Shown: positions 30,305 through 40,171, counted from the stretch's first letter. The stretch is 64,000 nt of DNA from Campylobacter mucosalis (GCF_013372205.1 NZ_CP053831.1:1550001-1614000); one strand, 5' to 3'. Numbers and translations are program-made. Notes: generated from the letters alone by a model not told the origin.

Positions 30305-31354
30305 TTAATGAAGTTCGCTCCATACTTTGCGTTTCCAAAGTGTGGCAAAAATTCCTAAAATCAAGAAGTAAATCATAGTATAGATGCCAACGTTTGAGCG
30401 TTCATCTTTTTTGCTATCGCCAACTTTTTCTATGTAGCTTACGATTTGATTTGTTGACTCGCTACTTAGTCCAACGCGTGGCATAGCAGTTCCTGAAAGC
30501 ATTTTTTGTGGATCGTTTATCAGTTTAGCTAGGTAATTATCAGAATTTTTAGCCCTAATCATCATAGATAAATCAGGCGGATTTGAACCCATATAAGAAG
30601 CCAAACTAACGCGATTTGTGAGCGTGTATTTGTTATCATACTTCATATCGTGGCAACGCTGACAAGCATCTTCAAATAGTTTTGCGTCACTTATGCCTTT
30701 ATTTTCAGAAACGTATTTTGTGGCTATTGATTTTAAATAAGCTACGATATCGGCAATCTCTTTATTTATATCATCGCCACCAGCACCCATAAACGCCGTC
30801 ATGGGGTATGGTTTTTCATCGTTAAATTTATGACCTAGTTTTGCAGCCATAGTTGGGTTTTTGATAAACGCAGCCAAAAATTTATCATCATAAATCACAC
30901 CAGCTGTGCTAAGATCAGGAGGCACTACACCAAAGCTCTGACTTGCAGTTTCATTATCCATACCTGCTGGCATACCAGCAACCTGCACTCCGTGACAGCC
31001 AGTGCAACCAGCAGCCATAAAGGTATCAGCACCCTTTGTTGCGTCGCCCTTGCTAAGATCTATGCTTTTTATATCAGCCCAAAACGCACTATACTCTTCT
31101 AAGTATTTTTTAGCACTATCTAGCTCATCTTGAGCAACTTTTATCTTTTGGGCGTCATTTGTTGCCTTTGCATTAGCTAAAGCGGTCTCTTTTGCCGCCA
31201 TAACATTTTTAGCATAAACATCATCAGCCTGTGCATAATCAAAATTTGCAGCAGCAGTATGAGGGTGTAACTGAGTATGTGCATAAGGCTCTATACCCCA
31301 ATACAAAACGCCTGAAAGAAAGACAACTATGGCAAAAATTTTAAGCTCTTTCAT
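30305..31354 (-). CDS. petC: Cytochrome bc1 complex, dihaem cytochrome c subunit
   Basis: Passes electrons from the Rieske centre to periplasmic cytochrome c. The 349 residues have an N-terminal membrane anchor (about 5-22) and two haem c sites, CTGCH at 117-121 and CQRCH at 231-235, each in a mono-haem domain with a nearby Met-containing axial-ligand loop. A C-terminal membrane segment (about 324-341) follows. The dihaem form replaces mono-haem cytochrome c1, as in other Campylobacterota. It lies two bases after petB, and a terminator follows. Confidence 0.93.
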   Translation of the reverse strand: MKELKIFAIVVFLSGVLYWGIEPYAHTQLHPHTAAANFDYAQADDVYAKNVMAAKETALANAKATNDAQKIKVAQDELDSAKKYLEEYSAFWADIKSIDLSKGDATKGADTFMAAGCTGCHGVQVAGMPAGMDNETASQSFGVVPPDLSTAGVIYDDKFLAAFIKNPTMAAKLGHKFNDEKPYPMTAFMGAGGDDINKEIADIVAYLKSIATKYVSENKGISDAKLFEDACQRCHDMKYDNKYTLTNRVSLASYMGSNPPDLSMMIRAKNSDNYLAKLINDPQKMLSGTAMPRVGLSSESTNQIVSYIEKVGDSKKDERSNVGIYTMIYFLILGIFATLWKRKVWSELH

Positions 31355-31356
31355 AA

Positions 31357-32598
31357 TTATCCCCTTTTCTTTTCAATAAAACTAATAAGTGGCAATGCCA
31401 CGATAAATAAAAACAAAAATAACACCGATGTGCCAAAGCCTAGCCACTCTCTGCCCTCGGTTGGAATTTTGCCTAGTATAGAAAGGGCTATTAAGTCAAT
31501 CACAAGTAGCCAAAACCATATAAAATACAGCGGTCTTTTGTGTGCTGGGGCTACAACGTCACTTGTATCAAGAAGCGGGATAATCATAAATGCCATACCC
31601 GCAAAAGCAAATGCTAAAAGACCAAGATTTGAAGCAGAAATTCCAAAAATATCAAAGAAAAATCCGCGTAAAATTTCATATTGCCATAAAAAATACCACT
31701 CAGGATAGATGTGCGGAGGTGTTTTTAGTGCATTTGCTGGTTCAAAATTTATAGGATCCATAGCAAAGCCGTAGTGGAAACACACGAGATACATAAAAAA
31801 TATCATAAAAAACGCAACATACATAAAGTCTTTTGCCAAAAATCCAGGCCAAAAAGGTATAACTTTGGCTTTTTTTCTATCGCCTTTTAGGTAAATTTCA
31901 GCCTCAACGTCAAAATCTATCTCTTCGCTAGTTTCGTTATTTACGTGAGGAACGCGAAGCGAGTAGAAGTGAATAACTAAAACAACGATAGTAACGATAG
32001 GCATTAAACAAACGTGAAGCATAAAAAATCTAGTAAGCGTAGCGTCGCCAACAGCGTAATCGCCACGTATCCACTCAACCAAAGCATCTCCGATAACTGG
32101 GATAGCTCCAAAAAGCTGAGTGATAACAGTTGCAGCCCAGTAGCTCATCTGTCCCCAAGGCAACATATAGCCACTAAATGCCTCAGCCGAAAAACAGATA
32201 AAAAGTAGCATACCACTAACCCATATCATCTCTCTACCCTTCTTGTAAGAGCCGTAGTAAAGACCAGTTAAAAGGTGGATATACATTATAAGAAACACTA
32301 CAGACGCTGAAACTGCGTGTATATGTCGCCATAACCAGCCGTATTCAACCTCTTGCATAATCGTGCGATTTACACTATCAAATGCTAAATTTACATCTGG
32401 TTTATAATACATCAAAAGCAAAAAGCCAGTAACGATAAGAAGCATAAAAAGCGTAGTTAGGATAACGCCCATTGCCCAAAGAAAATTTATATTTTTTGGT
32501 ATCCAGTACTCGCTTACTAAAACTTTCATAAGCTTTGTCACGGCTAAACGCTGATCAAGCCAATCGATCACGCCTGTTGATTTATGAATTTGTGCCAT
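31357..32598 (-). CDS. petB: Cytochrome b subunit of bc1 complex
   Basis: Membrane core of ubiquinol (here menaquinol) cytochrome c reductase, binding haems bL and bH. It has 413 residues with about eight membrane segments. The paired haem His residues are in helix II (RHIHAVSASVVF, LIMYIHLLTG) and helix IV (FMLHVCLMP, VLVIHFYSLRVPH). The quinol-site motif PEWYF is present near 289-293. It is nine bases downstream of petA, in the order Rieske-b-c. Confidence 0.95.
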   Translation of the reverse strand: MAQIHKSTGVIDWLDQRLAVTKLMKVLVSEYWIPKNINFLWAMGVILTTLFMLLIVTGFLLLMYYKPDVNLAFDSVNRTIMQEVEYGWLWRHIHAVSASVVFLIMYIHLLTGLYYGSYKKGREMIWVSGMLLFICFSAEAFSGYMLPWGQMSYWAATVITQLFGAIPVIGDALVEWIRGDYAVGDATLTRFFMLHVCLMPIVTIVVLVIHFYSLRVPHVNNETSEEIDFDVEAEIYLKGDRKKAKVIPFWPGFLAKDFMYVAFFMIFFMYLVCFHYGFAMDPINFEPANALKTPPHIYPEWYFLWQYEILRGFFFDIFGISASNLGLLAFAFAGMAFMIIPLLDTSDVVAPAHKRPLYFIWFWLLVIDLIALSILGKIPTEGREWLGFGTSVLFLFLFIVALPLISFIEKKRG

Positions 32599-32607
32599 AG
32601 TCGCTCC

Positions 32608-33111
32608 TTACGCTTTGCCGATGAGTTTTTCATATTCTGGGCCAACCTCGCCAAGCACGAGTTTTGTCCCATCTACTTTAAACGGAGGGATATCAAGCGG
32701 TCTAGGAGGAGGTCCATAAGTTTGAACGCCTTCAGCATTAAACTCGCCACCGTGACAGGCGCACACAAAAGCAGCCTTACTAGCTTTCCACTCTGGAATA
32801 CAGCCAAGATGCGTGCAAAGACCGATAACAACGATGTATCTATCATTGCCTACAACAACGTCACGAGCCTCATTTTTAGCGGCACTTGCCTCTTTTTTTA
32901 GTATAAATATAGGTTTTTTACGCCACTCAACCTGTCTTATCTCGCCCTCTTTCATAGGACTAAGGTCAACAGTTGTAAAACCAGCCGCCTTTACGCTAGG
33001 TAGCGGGTCCCAAGTCTTTTTCATAGCAACTAGCGAAAAAGCACCGCCAACAGCAGCCACTGCTCCAAAGGCAAGACCGATGAAACCGCGTCTTTCTTCT
33101 GATACAGACAT
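32608..33111 (-). CDS. petA: Rieske iron-sulfur subunit of bc1 complex
   Basis: A [2Fe-2S] protein taking electrons from quinol. The 167 residues carry an N-terminal twin-arginine-type anchor (ERRGFIG near 6-12 plus a hydrophobic helix). The two cluster boxes are CTHLGC at 99-104 and CACHGG at 117-122: C99, H101, C117 and H120 are ligands, and C104 and C119 the disulfide. It is first gene of the operon, with TATAAT at 33154-33149. Export is probably by Tat; tatA lies 3 kb upstream. Confidence 0.95.
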   Translation of the reverse strand: MSVSEERRGFIGLAFGAVAAVGGAFSLVAMKKTWDPLPSVKAAGFTTVDLSPMKEGEIRQVEWRKKPIFILKKEASAAKNEARDVVVGNDRYIVVIGLCTHLGCIPEWKASKAAFVCACHGGEFNAEGVQTYGPPPRPLDIPPFKVDGTKLVLGEVGPEYEKLIGKA

Positions 33112-33148
33112 AGACTATCCTCTCTTTTTTAAATTTTAGGTAAACGGT

Positions 33149-33154
33149 ATTATA
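33149..33154 (-). promoter_or_regulatory. petABC promoter (-10 box)
   Basis: The minus strand reads GGATATAATACC, with TATAAT at 33154-33149. It is about 38 bases from the petA ATG, with AGAGGA as ribosome site. Confidence 0.55.
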
Positions 33155-33194
33155 TCCGAAATATTTTAAAAAAATATTTATTTTAAAAACGTTA

Positions 33195-33617
33195 TTAAGA
33201 TAATAAACTTTTATTAAGAATACTGCCTAAAAGCTCTGTAGATAACACAAAATTTTCGCCATAAGCGTTTATTACAACGCCTTTATAAACGTTGTTTTCG
33301 TGACTAAGCATAGCATAAAAATCTTTTAACCTTAAGCTTAAAGTTTCTTGCTCACTATCGCTTCGCCACTTTAAAAGCTCATCTCTATCGGTAAATGCAG
33401 GATAGTAGCCCCAGTCGTTAATCTCGTCTTCTAAAATGATAAATTTTATATTTGAGCCCTCTTCTTCATAGATAGCACCACCATCTGGCTTTGAAAGCGG
33501 AGATGAGAGTATAATAGGTGCTAAAAGCTCGGCTTTATTTAGCTCATTTATTAGCACGATCTCATCATCTTTTGAGCCACTTTTTATAAAATTTTGCATA
33601 GCATTTTTTAGATTCAT
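33195..33617 (-). CDS. Hypothetical protein, possibly SseB-like
   Basis: A 140-residue soluble acidic protein. The alternation of short strands and the segment around residues 60-85 (IKFIILEDE to PAFTDRDELLKW) recall the SseB N-terminal domain fold, but the match is weak and from memory. No signal peptide or catalytic motif is seen. It is nine bases downstream of the YeiH-type gene and closes the argS-led leftward run, just before the petABC promoter. Confidence 0.5.
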   Translation of the reverse strand: MNLKNAMQNFIKSGSKDDEIVLINELNKAELLAPIILSSPLSKPDGGAIYEEEGSNIKFIILEDEINDWGYYPAFTDRDELLKWRSDSEQETLSLRLKDFYAMLSHENNVYKGVVINAYGENFVLSTELLGSILNKSLLS

Positions 33618-33626
33618 AAAATACCT

Positions 33627-34628
33627 TTATATAAATTTAACATATATCATAGATAACACAAACACCCAAAATGTCTGTAAAAACGTCAACACAAACACCC
33701 TTAAATCAAGCCCTATAAATATGCTTTTTTGTATACCAAAACCAAAAGCACACATTGCCATACAGAGCAAAAATGTATCAAAAACATTTATGAAATTTAA
33801 AATCCAAACCGGTAAATTTAAGAAAGAGCCAAAAAGGGCAACCAATAAGAAAAATAACGCAAAATATGGGAAATTTGAGCCAATGTTGTTTTTCTCGCCC
33901 TTTATAAAAAATAAAACAAGCATTAAAAGAAACGGCATAAGCATTAAAACTCTAAGCATTTTTACAATAACCGCCGTCTTTTGTATATTTTCGCCCATAC
34001 TGGCTCCAGCACCCACAACATGAGCTACTTCGTGTAGCGATCCACCCAAAAGCAAACCAGCTTGCAAGTCGGTTAAATTTAGCAATGATAAAACGATAGG
34101 ATAGATAAACATGCAAATTGTACCAAAAACAACGATACAGCAAACCGCTATGGCTACGCTTTGTGGCTTTGATTTTAAAACACTCGCACTAGATAAAATA
34201 GCAGCTGCACCGCAAATACTCACTCCAGAGCTTATTAAAAGAGTTTGCTCATCACTAATTTTTAGCAATTTACCAATAAAAATTCCAACAAAAAATGTAG
34301 AAAATACAGCCAAAAATGCTAGAAAAATGCCACTCGTGCCAACAAATGTTATCTGATCTATGCCGATTTTAAAGCCAAAAAGCACTATGCCAAGACGCAA
34401 AATTTTCTTTGTTGCCACGTCTAAAACACCGCTTTGTTTTATTTTATAGGTAGGTTTTTGTATAAAATTTGCAAACAAGGCACCGATTAAAACGGCTATT
34501 ATTAATGGACTAATAAAAAACGATGAAAATAGTGGCAAAAATGAGAGCAAAAAGGCAAAAAGTGTAAGAGTGGTCAAAACAAACCAAGCAACTTTTGCCT
34601 CTTTTGTGGGTTTGAAATTTTGTAACAT
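33627..34628 (-). CDS. YeiH/UPF0324 family membrane protein, putative anion exporter
   Basis: A 333-residue protein with about ten membrane segments. The GVSICGAAAILSSA block (near 130-143) and LGGSLHEVAHVVGAGASMG (near 193-211) are the conserved family features. Members are annotated as putative sulfate exporters on indirect grounds, so the substrate is uncertain. It begins four bases after argS, so it is cotranscribed with a housekeeping gene without obvious functional link. Confidence 0.8.
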   Translation of the reverse strand: MLQNFKPTKEAKVAWFVLTTLTLFAFLLSFLPLFSSFFISPLIIAVLIGALFANFIQKPTYKIKQSGVLDVATKKILRLGIVLFGFKIGIDQITFVGTSGIFLAFLAVFSTFFVGIFIGKLLKISDEQTLLISSGVSICGAAAILSSASVLKSKPQSVAIAVCCIVVFGTICMFIYPIVLSLLNLTDLQAGLLLGGSLHEVAHVVGAGASMGENIQKTAVIVKMLRVLMLMPFLLMLVLFFIKGEKNNIGSNFPYFALFFLLVALFGSFLNLPVWILNFINVFDTFLLCMAMCAFGFGIQKSIFIGLDLRVFVLTFLQTFWVFVLSMIYVKFI

Positions 34629-34632
34629 TTAG

Positions 34633-36219
34633 CTACATTCGCTCTTTAGCCTCTATACCCATAAGAGCCAATGCTGTTTTTATGCTTAAAGCAACTATCG
34701 CAAAAAGCTTTAGCAACGCGTCTTCGTTATCACTGCCTATTACGCGATTTTCGTTATAAAATTTATGAAAACTCGCACAAAGGTTTTTAAGATACTCTGG
34801 CAACTTCTGCAAAGCTCTTTGAGAATAGGCGTCCTCAAGCACTTCATTTAAGGTAAGCGCCTCAAAGAGCAAATTTTTACCGCTCTCATCAAGTGTATCA
34901 AGCGAGGCGTTTATGACGTCATTTACGCTTTTGCCAACCTTGCCAAAGACCTGATTTACACGTGCGTGAGCGTAGTTTATGTAAAATATAGGGTTTGAGT
35001 TGTCCTGCTTTTTTAACTCATCTACATCAAACTCAAGACTGCTTGTATTTGCCTTGCTTATAAATATAAAACGCAATGCGTCAGAGCCTATCTCGTCGGT
35101 AATGTCACTCATAAGTATCGCATTTCCAGCACGTTTGCTCATTTTATAAGGTTTGCCGTCCTTTAAAAGGCTTACCATTTGCATAAGCAAAATTTCAAGG
35201 CGATTTTCGTCGTATCCTAAGAAATTTATAGCTGCCTTTAATCTCGTGATATAGCCGTGATGATCAGCTCCCCAGATGTTTAAATACTTATCAAAACCGC
35301 GTTCAAATTTGTCATTATGGTATACAATATCCCCAGCAAGATATGTAGGTCTGCCATCATCTCTGACTACGACTCTATCGCTATCATCGCCTAGTTTTGT
35401 AGAGGCTATATAGGTAGCTGCGTCCTTTTTATACATTTGGTGTGATTTTTCTAGTTTTGCGATTGTCGCGTCTAGTTTGTCATAATATGATACTTCACTA
35501 GCCCAATTTTGTATGCTAATATTAACATCAGATAGATCTTTTTTAATAATATCTAATACAACATCCTTGCCAAAATTTGCGAGTTTGGCATTTTGAGTGC
35601 TATCATAAAAAATATCTTTGCCAAATTTTTCATACGCCATTTTAGCAATTTCTATCGCGTATTCGCCACGATAATACTTTTCTGGATACTCTACACTTTC
35701 GCCAAAGATATACTCACGAGCAGCCAAAGATATCGACGTGCCAAGAAGATCAATTTGATTTCCAGCGTCATTTATATAATACTCAGTTGTTATATTATAT
35801 CCAATATGTGAGCCTATACGAGCCAATGTATCGCCATAGACCGCACCACGAACGTGCCCTATATGCAAAGGACCAGTCGGATTTGCACTAATATACTCTA
35901 TGAGTAAACTCTCATTTTTTTTATCTGAAGTGGCAAAATTTTCTGGCTTCTTTAGGGCTTTTGTGCAAAAGCTATCTAAAAATCCGCTCTTTAGCTTAAA
36001 ATTTAGATAGCCATTCACTGCGCTAACGTCAAAAATTTCACTATCTTTAAACTTAAGAGCCAACTCACTAGCTATAAGCATCGGCGAACGCTTCTCTTGT
36101 TTTGCTAAAGAAAATGCAACTGGTGTAGCGTAGTGAGCTAGGTTTTTATCCTTTGGTTTTTCAAGAGCAAAATCGCACTCTAAAATTTTAAAAATTTCAG
36201 ATTTAACTATCTCTTTCAA
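34633..36219 (-). CDS. argS: Arginyl-tRNA synthetase ArgS
   Basis: Class I synthetase charging tRNA-Arg. In its 528 residues are an N-terminal Add-1 domain, the HIGH motif in GPLHIGHVRG (119-122), a KMSKR version of KMSKS in YKMSKRAGN, and the C-terminal DALR anticodon-binding domain (from about 410). It is eight bases downstream of tatA in the tatA-argS arrangement also recalled from C. jejuni. Confidence 0.96.
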   Translation of the reverse strand: MKEIVKSEIFKILECDFALEKPKDKNLAHYATPVAFSLAKQEKRSPMLIASELALKFKDSEIFDVSAVNGYLNFKLKSGFLDSFCTKALKKPENFATSDKKNESLLIEYISANPTGPLHIGHVRGAVYGDTLARIGSHIGYNITTEYYINDAGNQIDLLGTSISLAAREYIFGESVEYPEKYYRGEYAIEIAKMAYEKFGKDIFYDSTQNAKLANFGKDVVLDIIKKDLSDVNISIQNWASEVSYYDKLDATIAKLEKSHQMYKKDAATYIASTKLGDDSDRVVVRDDGRPTYLAGDIVYHNDKFERGFDKYLNIWGADHHGYITRLKAAINFLGYDENRLEILLMQMVSLLKDGKPYKMSKRAGNAILMSDITDEIGSDALRFIFISKANTSSLEFDVDELKKQDNSNPIFYINYAHARVNQVFGKVGKSVNDVINASLDTLDESGKNLLFEALTLNEVLEDAYSQRALQKLPEYLKNLCASFHKFYNENRVIGSDNEDALLKLFAIVALSIKTALALMGIEAKERM

Positions 36220-36227
36220 CTTAAAAC

Positions 36228-36440
36228 CTACGCTTCTTTACTCTCAGTTTTTTTAACTTCGCTTACTACTTCTTCGTCTTTTTTCTCGACTTTCTCTACC
36301 GGCTTATCATCTTCCATTTCGGCTTTAAAGCTCTTAATGCCCTTACCAACGCCTTTTGCTAGTTCTGGAATTTTCTTTGCACCAAAAAGCAAAACAATAA
36401 TAACCAAAATAATTAAAAGCTGTTGAACGCTTATGCCCAT
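36228..36440 (-). CDS. tatA: Twin-arginine translocase subunit TatA
   Basis: Pore-forming component of the Tat pathway for folded proteins. In 70 residues there is one N-terminal membrane helix (about 6-22), the [20 protein letters not shown] amphipathic helix, then an acidic-basic charged tail. AAGGAG precedes the start. tatB and tatC are not in this window. Its expected clients here include the Rieske protein. Confidence 0.93.
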   Translation of the reverse strand: MGISVQQLLIILVIIVLLFGAKKIPELAKGVGKGIKSFKAEMEDDKPVEKVEKKDEEVVSEVKKTESKEA

Positions 36441-36488
36441 TTTATCTCCTTAAAATAAAAGCTTGATTTTAGCATAAAAATTTAAAAA

Positions 36489-37100
36489 TTAGCAATCAAT
36501 CCAATCATCAATAGTCTTACGAAGATCTATGTTTGAGCTTTTTAATCTCATTGTCCTAACTATCGAACGCAAATTCATATAGCTCTCTTCAATATCATTA
36601 TTTATCAAAAAATAGTCATACTCTAATATATGCTCCATTTCGCCAACTGCGTTCATTAGGCGATTTTGGATAGTTTCGTCTGTGTCTGTATTGCGATTTT
36701 TAAGCCTAGTTTTTAACTCGTTTTTATCAGATGTCGTTATAAAAATAGATGTTATCTGATCGTCAAATTTTTTCTTGACGCTGTTAAAGCCCTGAACATC
36801 TATGTCAAATATAACGATTTTACCAGCTTCAAGCTCTCTGATGACTGGTTTTAGACTTGTACCGTAGTAGTTTTTATGCACCTGAGCCCACTCTAAAAAT
36901 TCGCCCTGTTTAATGCCATCTTCAAATTCATCTTTGCTTATATAATGGTAATGAACCCCGTCTGTTTCGCCGTCACGTATAGCTCTTGTGGTGCTTGAGA
37001 TAGAAAAATATATGTTTTTTTCCTCTTTAAAAAGCCTATTTAGTAAGGTTGATTTTCCGCTACCACTAGGACCGCTTATAACTAAAATTTGACCCTTCAC
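36489..37100 (-). CDS. gmk: Guanylate kinase Gmk
   Basis: Converts GMP to GDP. It has 203 residues, with P-loop GPSGSGKST at 10-18 and the GMP-binding stretch ISSTTRAIRDGE near 35-46. The start is a GTG whose first base is the last base of the upstream TAG, so translation is probably coupled to the acidic-protein gene. It is part of the fliR/acidic/gmk/tatA/argS run. Confidence 0.95.
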   Translation of the reverse strand: MKGQILVISGPSGSGKSTLLNRLFKEEKNIYFSISSTTRAIRDGETDGVHYHYISKDEFEDGIKQGEFLEWAQVHKNYYGTSLKPVIRELEAGKIVIFDIDVQGFNSVKKKFDDQITSIFITTSDKNELKTRLKNRNTDTDETIQNRLMNAVGEMEHILEYDYFLINNDIEESYMNLRSIVRTMRLKSSNIDLRKTIDDWIDC

Positions 37101-38647
37101 TACTTTTCCTCAAAGCTTATGTTAATTTTTATATTCATACCCTTTAAGGCATCTTTTATAGAGCTATCATCCAAAGAGTCCATAAGGTGCTTTGTGATAG
37201 TTTGCTCAAGCTCAGCTTTTATGTCATTATTTGGCTTTTGTGTAGTTTTGGCACTTTGTGTGCTTTGACTAACAGCAAGACCAAGTGCTGACATCATCGA
37301 GTTTTCATCTATGTCATCTATGCTATCAAAGGTGGCTGTATTTTGCTCATCCTGTGAAATTTCAGCCACTTTATCACTAGCCATTAAATCCATAGCATCA
37401 TCTAGCTCTAAATTTTCTTCCTGGCTTTCTAGGCTCTCTTCTTTGTCATCTGGCTCTAAAATTTCTTCATTGTTATCAAGCTCTAAGGCGACCTCTTCAC
37501 TATCTAGCTCTAAAGCTATATCTTCGCTCTCAGGCTCTAAGGTGCTATCATTTTCATCTAGACCCAAATTCTCATCATCAAGCTCATTAATGCCCAAAAT
37601 TTGCTCATCGCTAATAGCTTCATTTTCCACAACCTCTTCGCTCATAGCCTGCATTAAAGTATCGCTGTTGTCATCTATATCAATTTTTTCATCTGCTATG
37701 CTAAGTTCGCTCGGGTTTATCTCTTCGCTCATAAGAGCTTCTTTGACTTCATTGTCATACTCTACTGACTCGATATCATCTTTTAAAATTTCATCGCCTA
37801 TGTCATCTAATGTCCCGTCTACACCGAGTCTAGCAAGTTCGTCAGAAACGCTATCATTGCTATCTATCTCGTCTAATGCACTCTTTATCTGCTCTATATC
37901 ATCAGCTTCATCATCACTAGCAACATCGCTAAATGCGTCTACATCGCTATTTGGCAACTCTGGCAACTCATCATCTTTAATCGCGTCTATATCATCTAGT
38001 ATAGAGCCTATGCTCTCATCATCACTCGTTGCTTCATCATCAAGCGATATATCCATGGGAGCCATCTCCTGCAATTCAGTAAGCTCATTAAGATCTACTT
38101 TTTCACGCTCAAGTCCTTGAGGATCTTTTTGCTCGTCGTTTTCATCAAAGCTCATTTGGTTAAGGTCTAAGCTATCCTCTTCTTCACCATCATCAATCTT
38201 TGCTTCACTGTTTAAATGCAAACCAAGATCATCAATATCATCATCGCTAGGTTCACTAAGATCAGGAAGCTCAAAATCATCTAAATTTATATCAAGATTA
38301 TCAGCATCAACAAAAGTATCACTCGCAAATTTATCATCTTTGGTCACATTATCTTGCGGTTTGTTTTGCTCAAAAATGGCTATAAATTCTGTGGGCAAAA
38401 ATGGCTTTTCAAGGCATATCTCGCCAATCTTTTGAGCACCTCTAGGGATAAGATGCATTACCTTTGTTGCATACGCACTAAGCTCATCATCGCTTACATC
38501 TACATCGCTATCTACAATCACAAAATCAACCTTTTGATCTAGTAAACTCGCGTCATCTAGCTCTATGTAGCTAACCCCTATTTTGTTTAAACTTAAGGTT
38601 ATTAGACGTGCGACAGCGGGATTTTTGTTTATGAGTGCAACTTTCAT
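37100..38647 (-). CDS. Highly acidic protein with receiver-like N-terminus
   Basis: A 515-residue protein. Residues 1-95 look like a response-regulator receiver fold that has lost its chemistry (hydrophobic strands in MKVALINKN, FVIVDSDVD and a late Lys-Pro). Residues 100-460 are almost purely Asp/Glu/Ser/Leu with imprecise repeats such as EDIALELDSEE, probably disordered. The last 40 residues are a conserved-looking helix plus strand. C. jejuni has a highly acidic protein in the same position between gmk and fliR. The function is unknown; the flagellar neighbour is suggestive only. Confidence 0.75.
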   Translation of the reverse strand: MKVALINKNPAVARLITLSLNKIGVSYIELDDASLLDQKVDFVIVDSDVDVSDDELSAYATKVMHLIPRGAQKIGEICLEKPFLPTEFIAIFEQNKPQDNVTKDDKFASDTFVDADNLDINLDDFELPDLSEPSDDDIDDLGLHLNSEAKIDDGEEEDSLDLNQMSFDENDEQKDPQGLEREKVDLNELTELQEMAPMDISLDDEATSDDESIGSILDDIDAIKDDELPELPNSDVDAFSDVASDDEADDIEQIKSALDEIDSNDSVSDELARLGVDGTLDDIGDEILKDDIESVEYDNEVKEALMSEEINPSELSIADEKIDIDDNSDTLMQAMSEEVVENEAISDEQILGINELDDENLGLDENDSTLEPESEDIALELDSEEVALELDNNEEILEPDDKEESLESQEENLELDDAMDLMASDKVAEISQDEQNTATFDSIDDIDENSMMSALGLAVSQSTQSAKTTQKPNNDIKAELEQTITKHLMDSLDDSSIKDALKGMNIKINISFEEK

Positions 38648-38702
38648 CTATTCTCCTTTATATGGCGTATTTTATGATATTTTTCATTGTGCTTTACTTA
38701 AT

Positions 38703-39464
38703 TTAAAAAAACAGCGACGGTAAGTCATTTATAACACGCAAAGTAAGCTCGGTAAAAATTTTCATCACTCCAGCCAAAATCGCAACCAAAACGATAAAAC
38801 CTATCGTAATTTTAATAGGATAACCAATAACTAAAAGGTTAAATTGTGGCATAGTTTTCATAAGCATACCAAACATCAAATCAGATAACAACGATAAGGC
38901 AATGATAGGAAATGCCAAAATAAATCCAAACATAAAAAGGTTCATCATAGCTTTTGACGCATACGCAACAACACCTGCACGTGGATAAAAGTCGCCAAGA
39001 GCCACAGCGTCAAGCGAAAGAGCATAAAATTGTATAAGCAAATGGTGTCCGTCAAAAAATAAAAACGTAAGCAGAGCTGTAAAATTTAACATATTTGCGA
39101 TAACTGGGGAGGTTGTGCCAGTTTGCGGATCAAGCACGCTTGCCATTGAAAAGCCCATTACCATCGATATTTGCTCACCTGCTAACTGAAGAGCACCAAA
39201 GACAAGATTTAGCAAAAGTCCAGCACAAAGCCCAAAAATAACCTCGCTTAAAATCTCAAATACCAAAAAATTTATAGGATTGCTGTGTGCTTTTGCCATA
39301 GGGAAAAATATCACACAAAGAACTAGTGTCAAAATAGTTTTTACAACCACTGGAATTTGATTGTGTGAAAAAAATGGGAAAAAGACCATAAGTCCACCAA
39401 TACGTGCAAATAAGAGCATAAAAGTAACAACCCTATCTGCACCAAAAAACTGCACCAACTCCAT
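38703..39464 (-). CDS. fliR: Flagellar export apparatus protein FliR
   Basis: Part of the FliPQR export gate of the flagellar type III secretion system in the inner membrane. In 253 residues there are about six membrane segments, with the family pattern FARIGGLMVFFPFF (about 19-32) and SVLDPQTGTTSP (about 109-120). It is the only flagellar gene in this run and lies between the ABC ATPase and the acidic protein, as I recall for C. jejuni. Confidence 0.93.
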   Translation of the reverse strand: MELVQFFGADRVVTFMLLFARIGGLMVFFPFFSHNQIPVVVKTILTLVLCVIFFPMAKAHSNPINFLVFEILSEVIFGLCAGLLLNLVFGALQLAGEQISMVMGFSMASVLDPQTGTTSPVIANMLNFTALLTFLFFDGHHLLIQFYALSLDAVALGDFYPRAGVVAYASKAMMNLFMFGFILAFPIIALSLLSDLMFGMLMKTMPQFNLLVIGYPIKITIGFIVLVAILAGVMKIFTELTLRVINDLPSLFF

Positions 39465-39527
39465 AATGTTCCTTAAAAATTTTATTATTTTGGCGAGTTT
39501 TTTCTATTTTTTGGCTTAAAATTTGGT

Positions 39528-40169
39528 TTAAATTTTTAAAAACTCTTTGTTTTCTAGTTTGTAGCTGTGGTGACAAAGCGTTGCTAAATCATTATCGTGA
39601 GTTACGAGAACTAGTGAGGCGTTATTTTCTTTTATATATTCGTTTAAAACATCCATAACTTCGTTTGCTGTTTGTTTATCTAAATTTCCAGTTGGCTCAT
39701 CGGCAAAGATAATTTTTGGCTTTTTACTAAGCACTCTTGCTATACTTACTCGTTGTTGTTGTCCGCCACTAAGTTCGCCGACCTTTTGCCTTAAAGCCTG
39801 CTCTATTTTTAGACGTTTAATTAAATTTGCATCTAAATTTTGTCCTGATAAAACACTGGCAAGTTCGATATTCTCTAATGCGTTAAAACCTTTAAAAAGA
39901 TAGTGTGCTTGAAAGATAATGCCAAATTCTAATCGTCTGATTTTTGTTAGCTCATCTTCTGATAGTTTATAAAGTGATTTTTCGTTATAGATTACCTCAC
40001 CACTTTTTGGCTTTAAAAGCGTAGATAAAATGTGTAAAAGTGTGGATTTACCGCACCCACTAACTCCAAGTATGGCGGTGCTTTCGCCTGTATTTAGAGA
40101 CAAATTTAAATTTTCAAAGAGCGTATAATCATACGCAAAGCCAAGATCACACGCTCTAAGAATTTGCAT
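39528..40169 (-). CDS. ABC transporter ATP-binding protein, LolD/FtsE-like
   Basis: A 213-residue ATPase of the MacB/LolD/FtsE group. Walker A GVSGCGKST lies near 35-43, signature LSGGQQQR near 133-140, and Walker B IIFADEPTGN near 154-163. No permease gene is adjacent, so its partner (a LolC/E-like or similar protein) must lie elsewhere. It begins two bases after tsf. Lipoprotein release is the most likely role by family size and motif, but not certain. Confidence 0.75.
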   Translation of the reverse strand: MQILRACDLGFAYDYTLFENLNLSLNTGESTAILGVSGCGKSTLLHILSTLLKPKSGEVIYNEKSLYKLSEDELTKIRRLEFGIIFQAHYLFKGFNALENIELASVLSGQNLDANLIKRLKIEQALRQKVGELSGGQQQRVSIARVLSKKPKIIFADEPTGNLDKQTANEVMDVLNEYIKENNASLVLVTHDNDLATLCHHSYKLENKEFLKI

Positions 40170-40171
40170 TT

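Noticed and set aside
37311-38120. 269-residue Ser-rich plus-strand frame
   Set aside because: Mirror image of the Asp/Glu-rich repeats of the acidic protein; antisense shadow.
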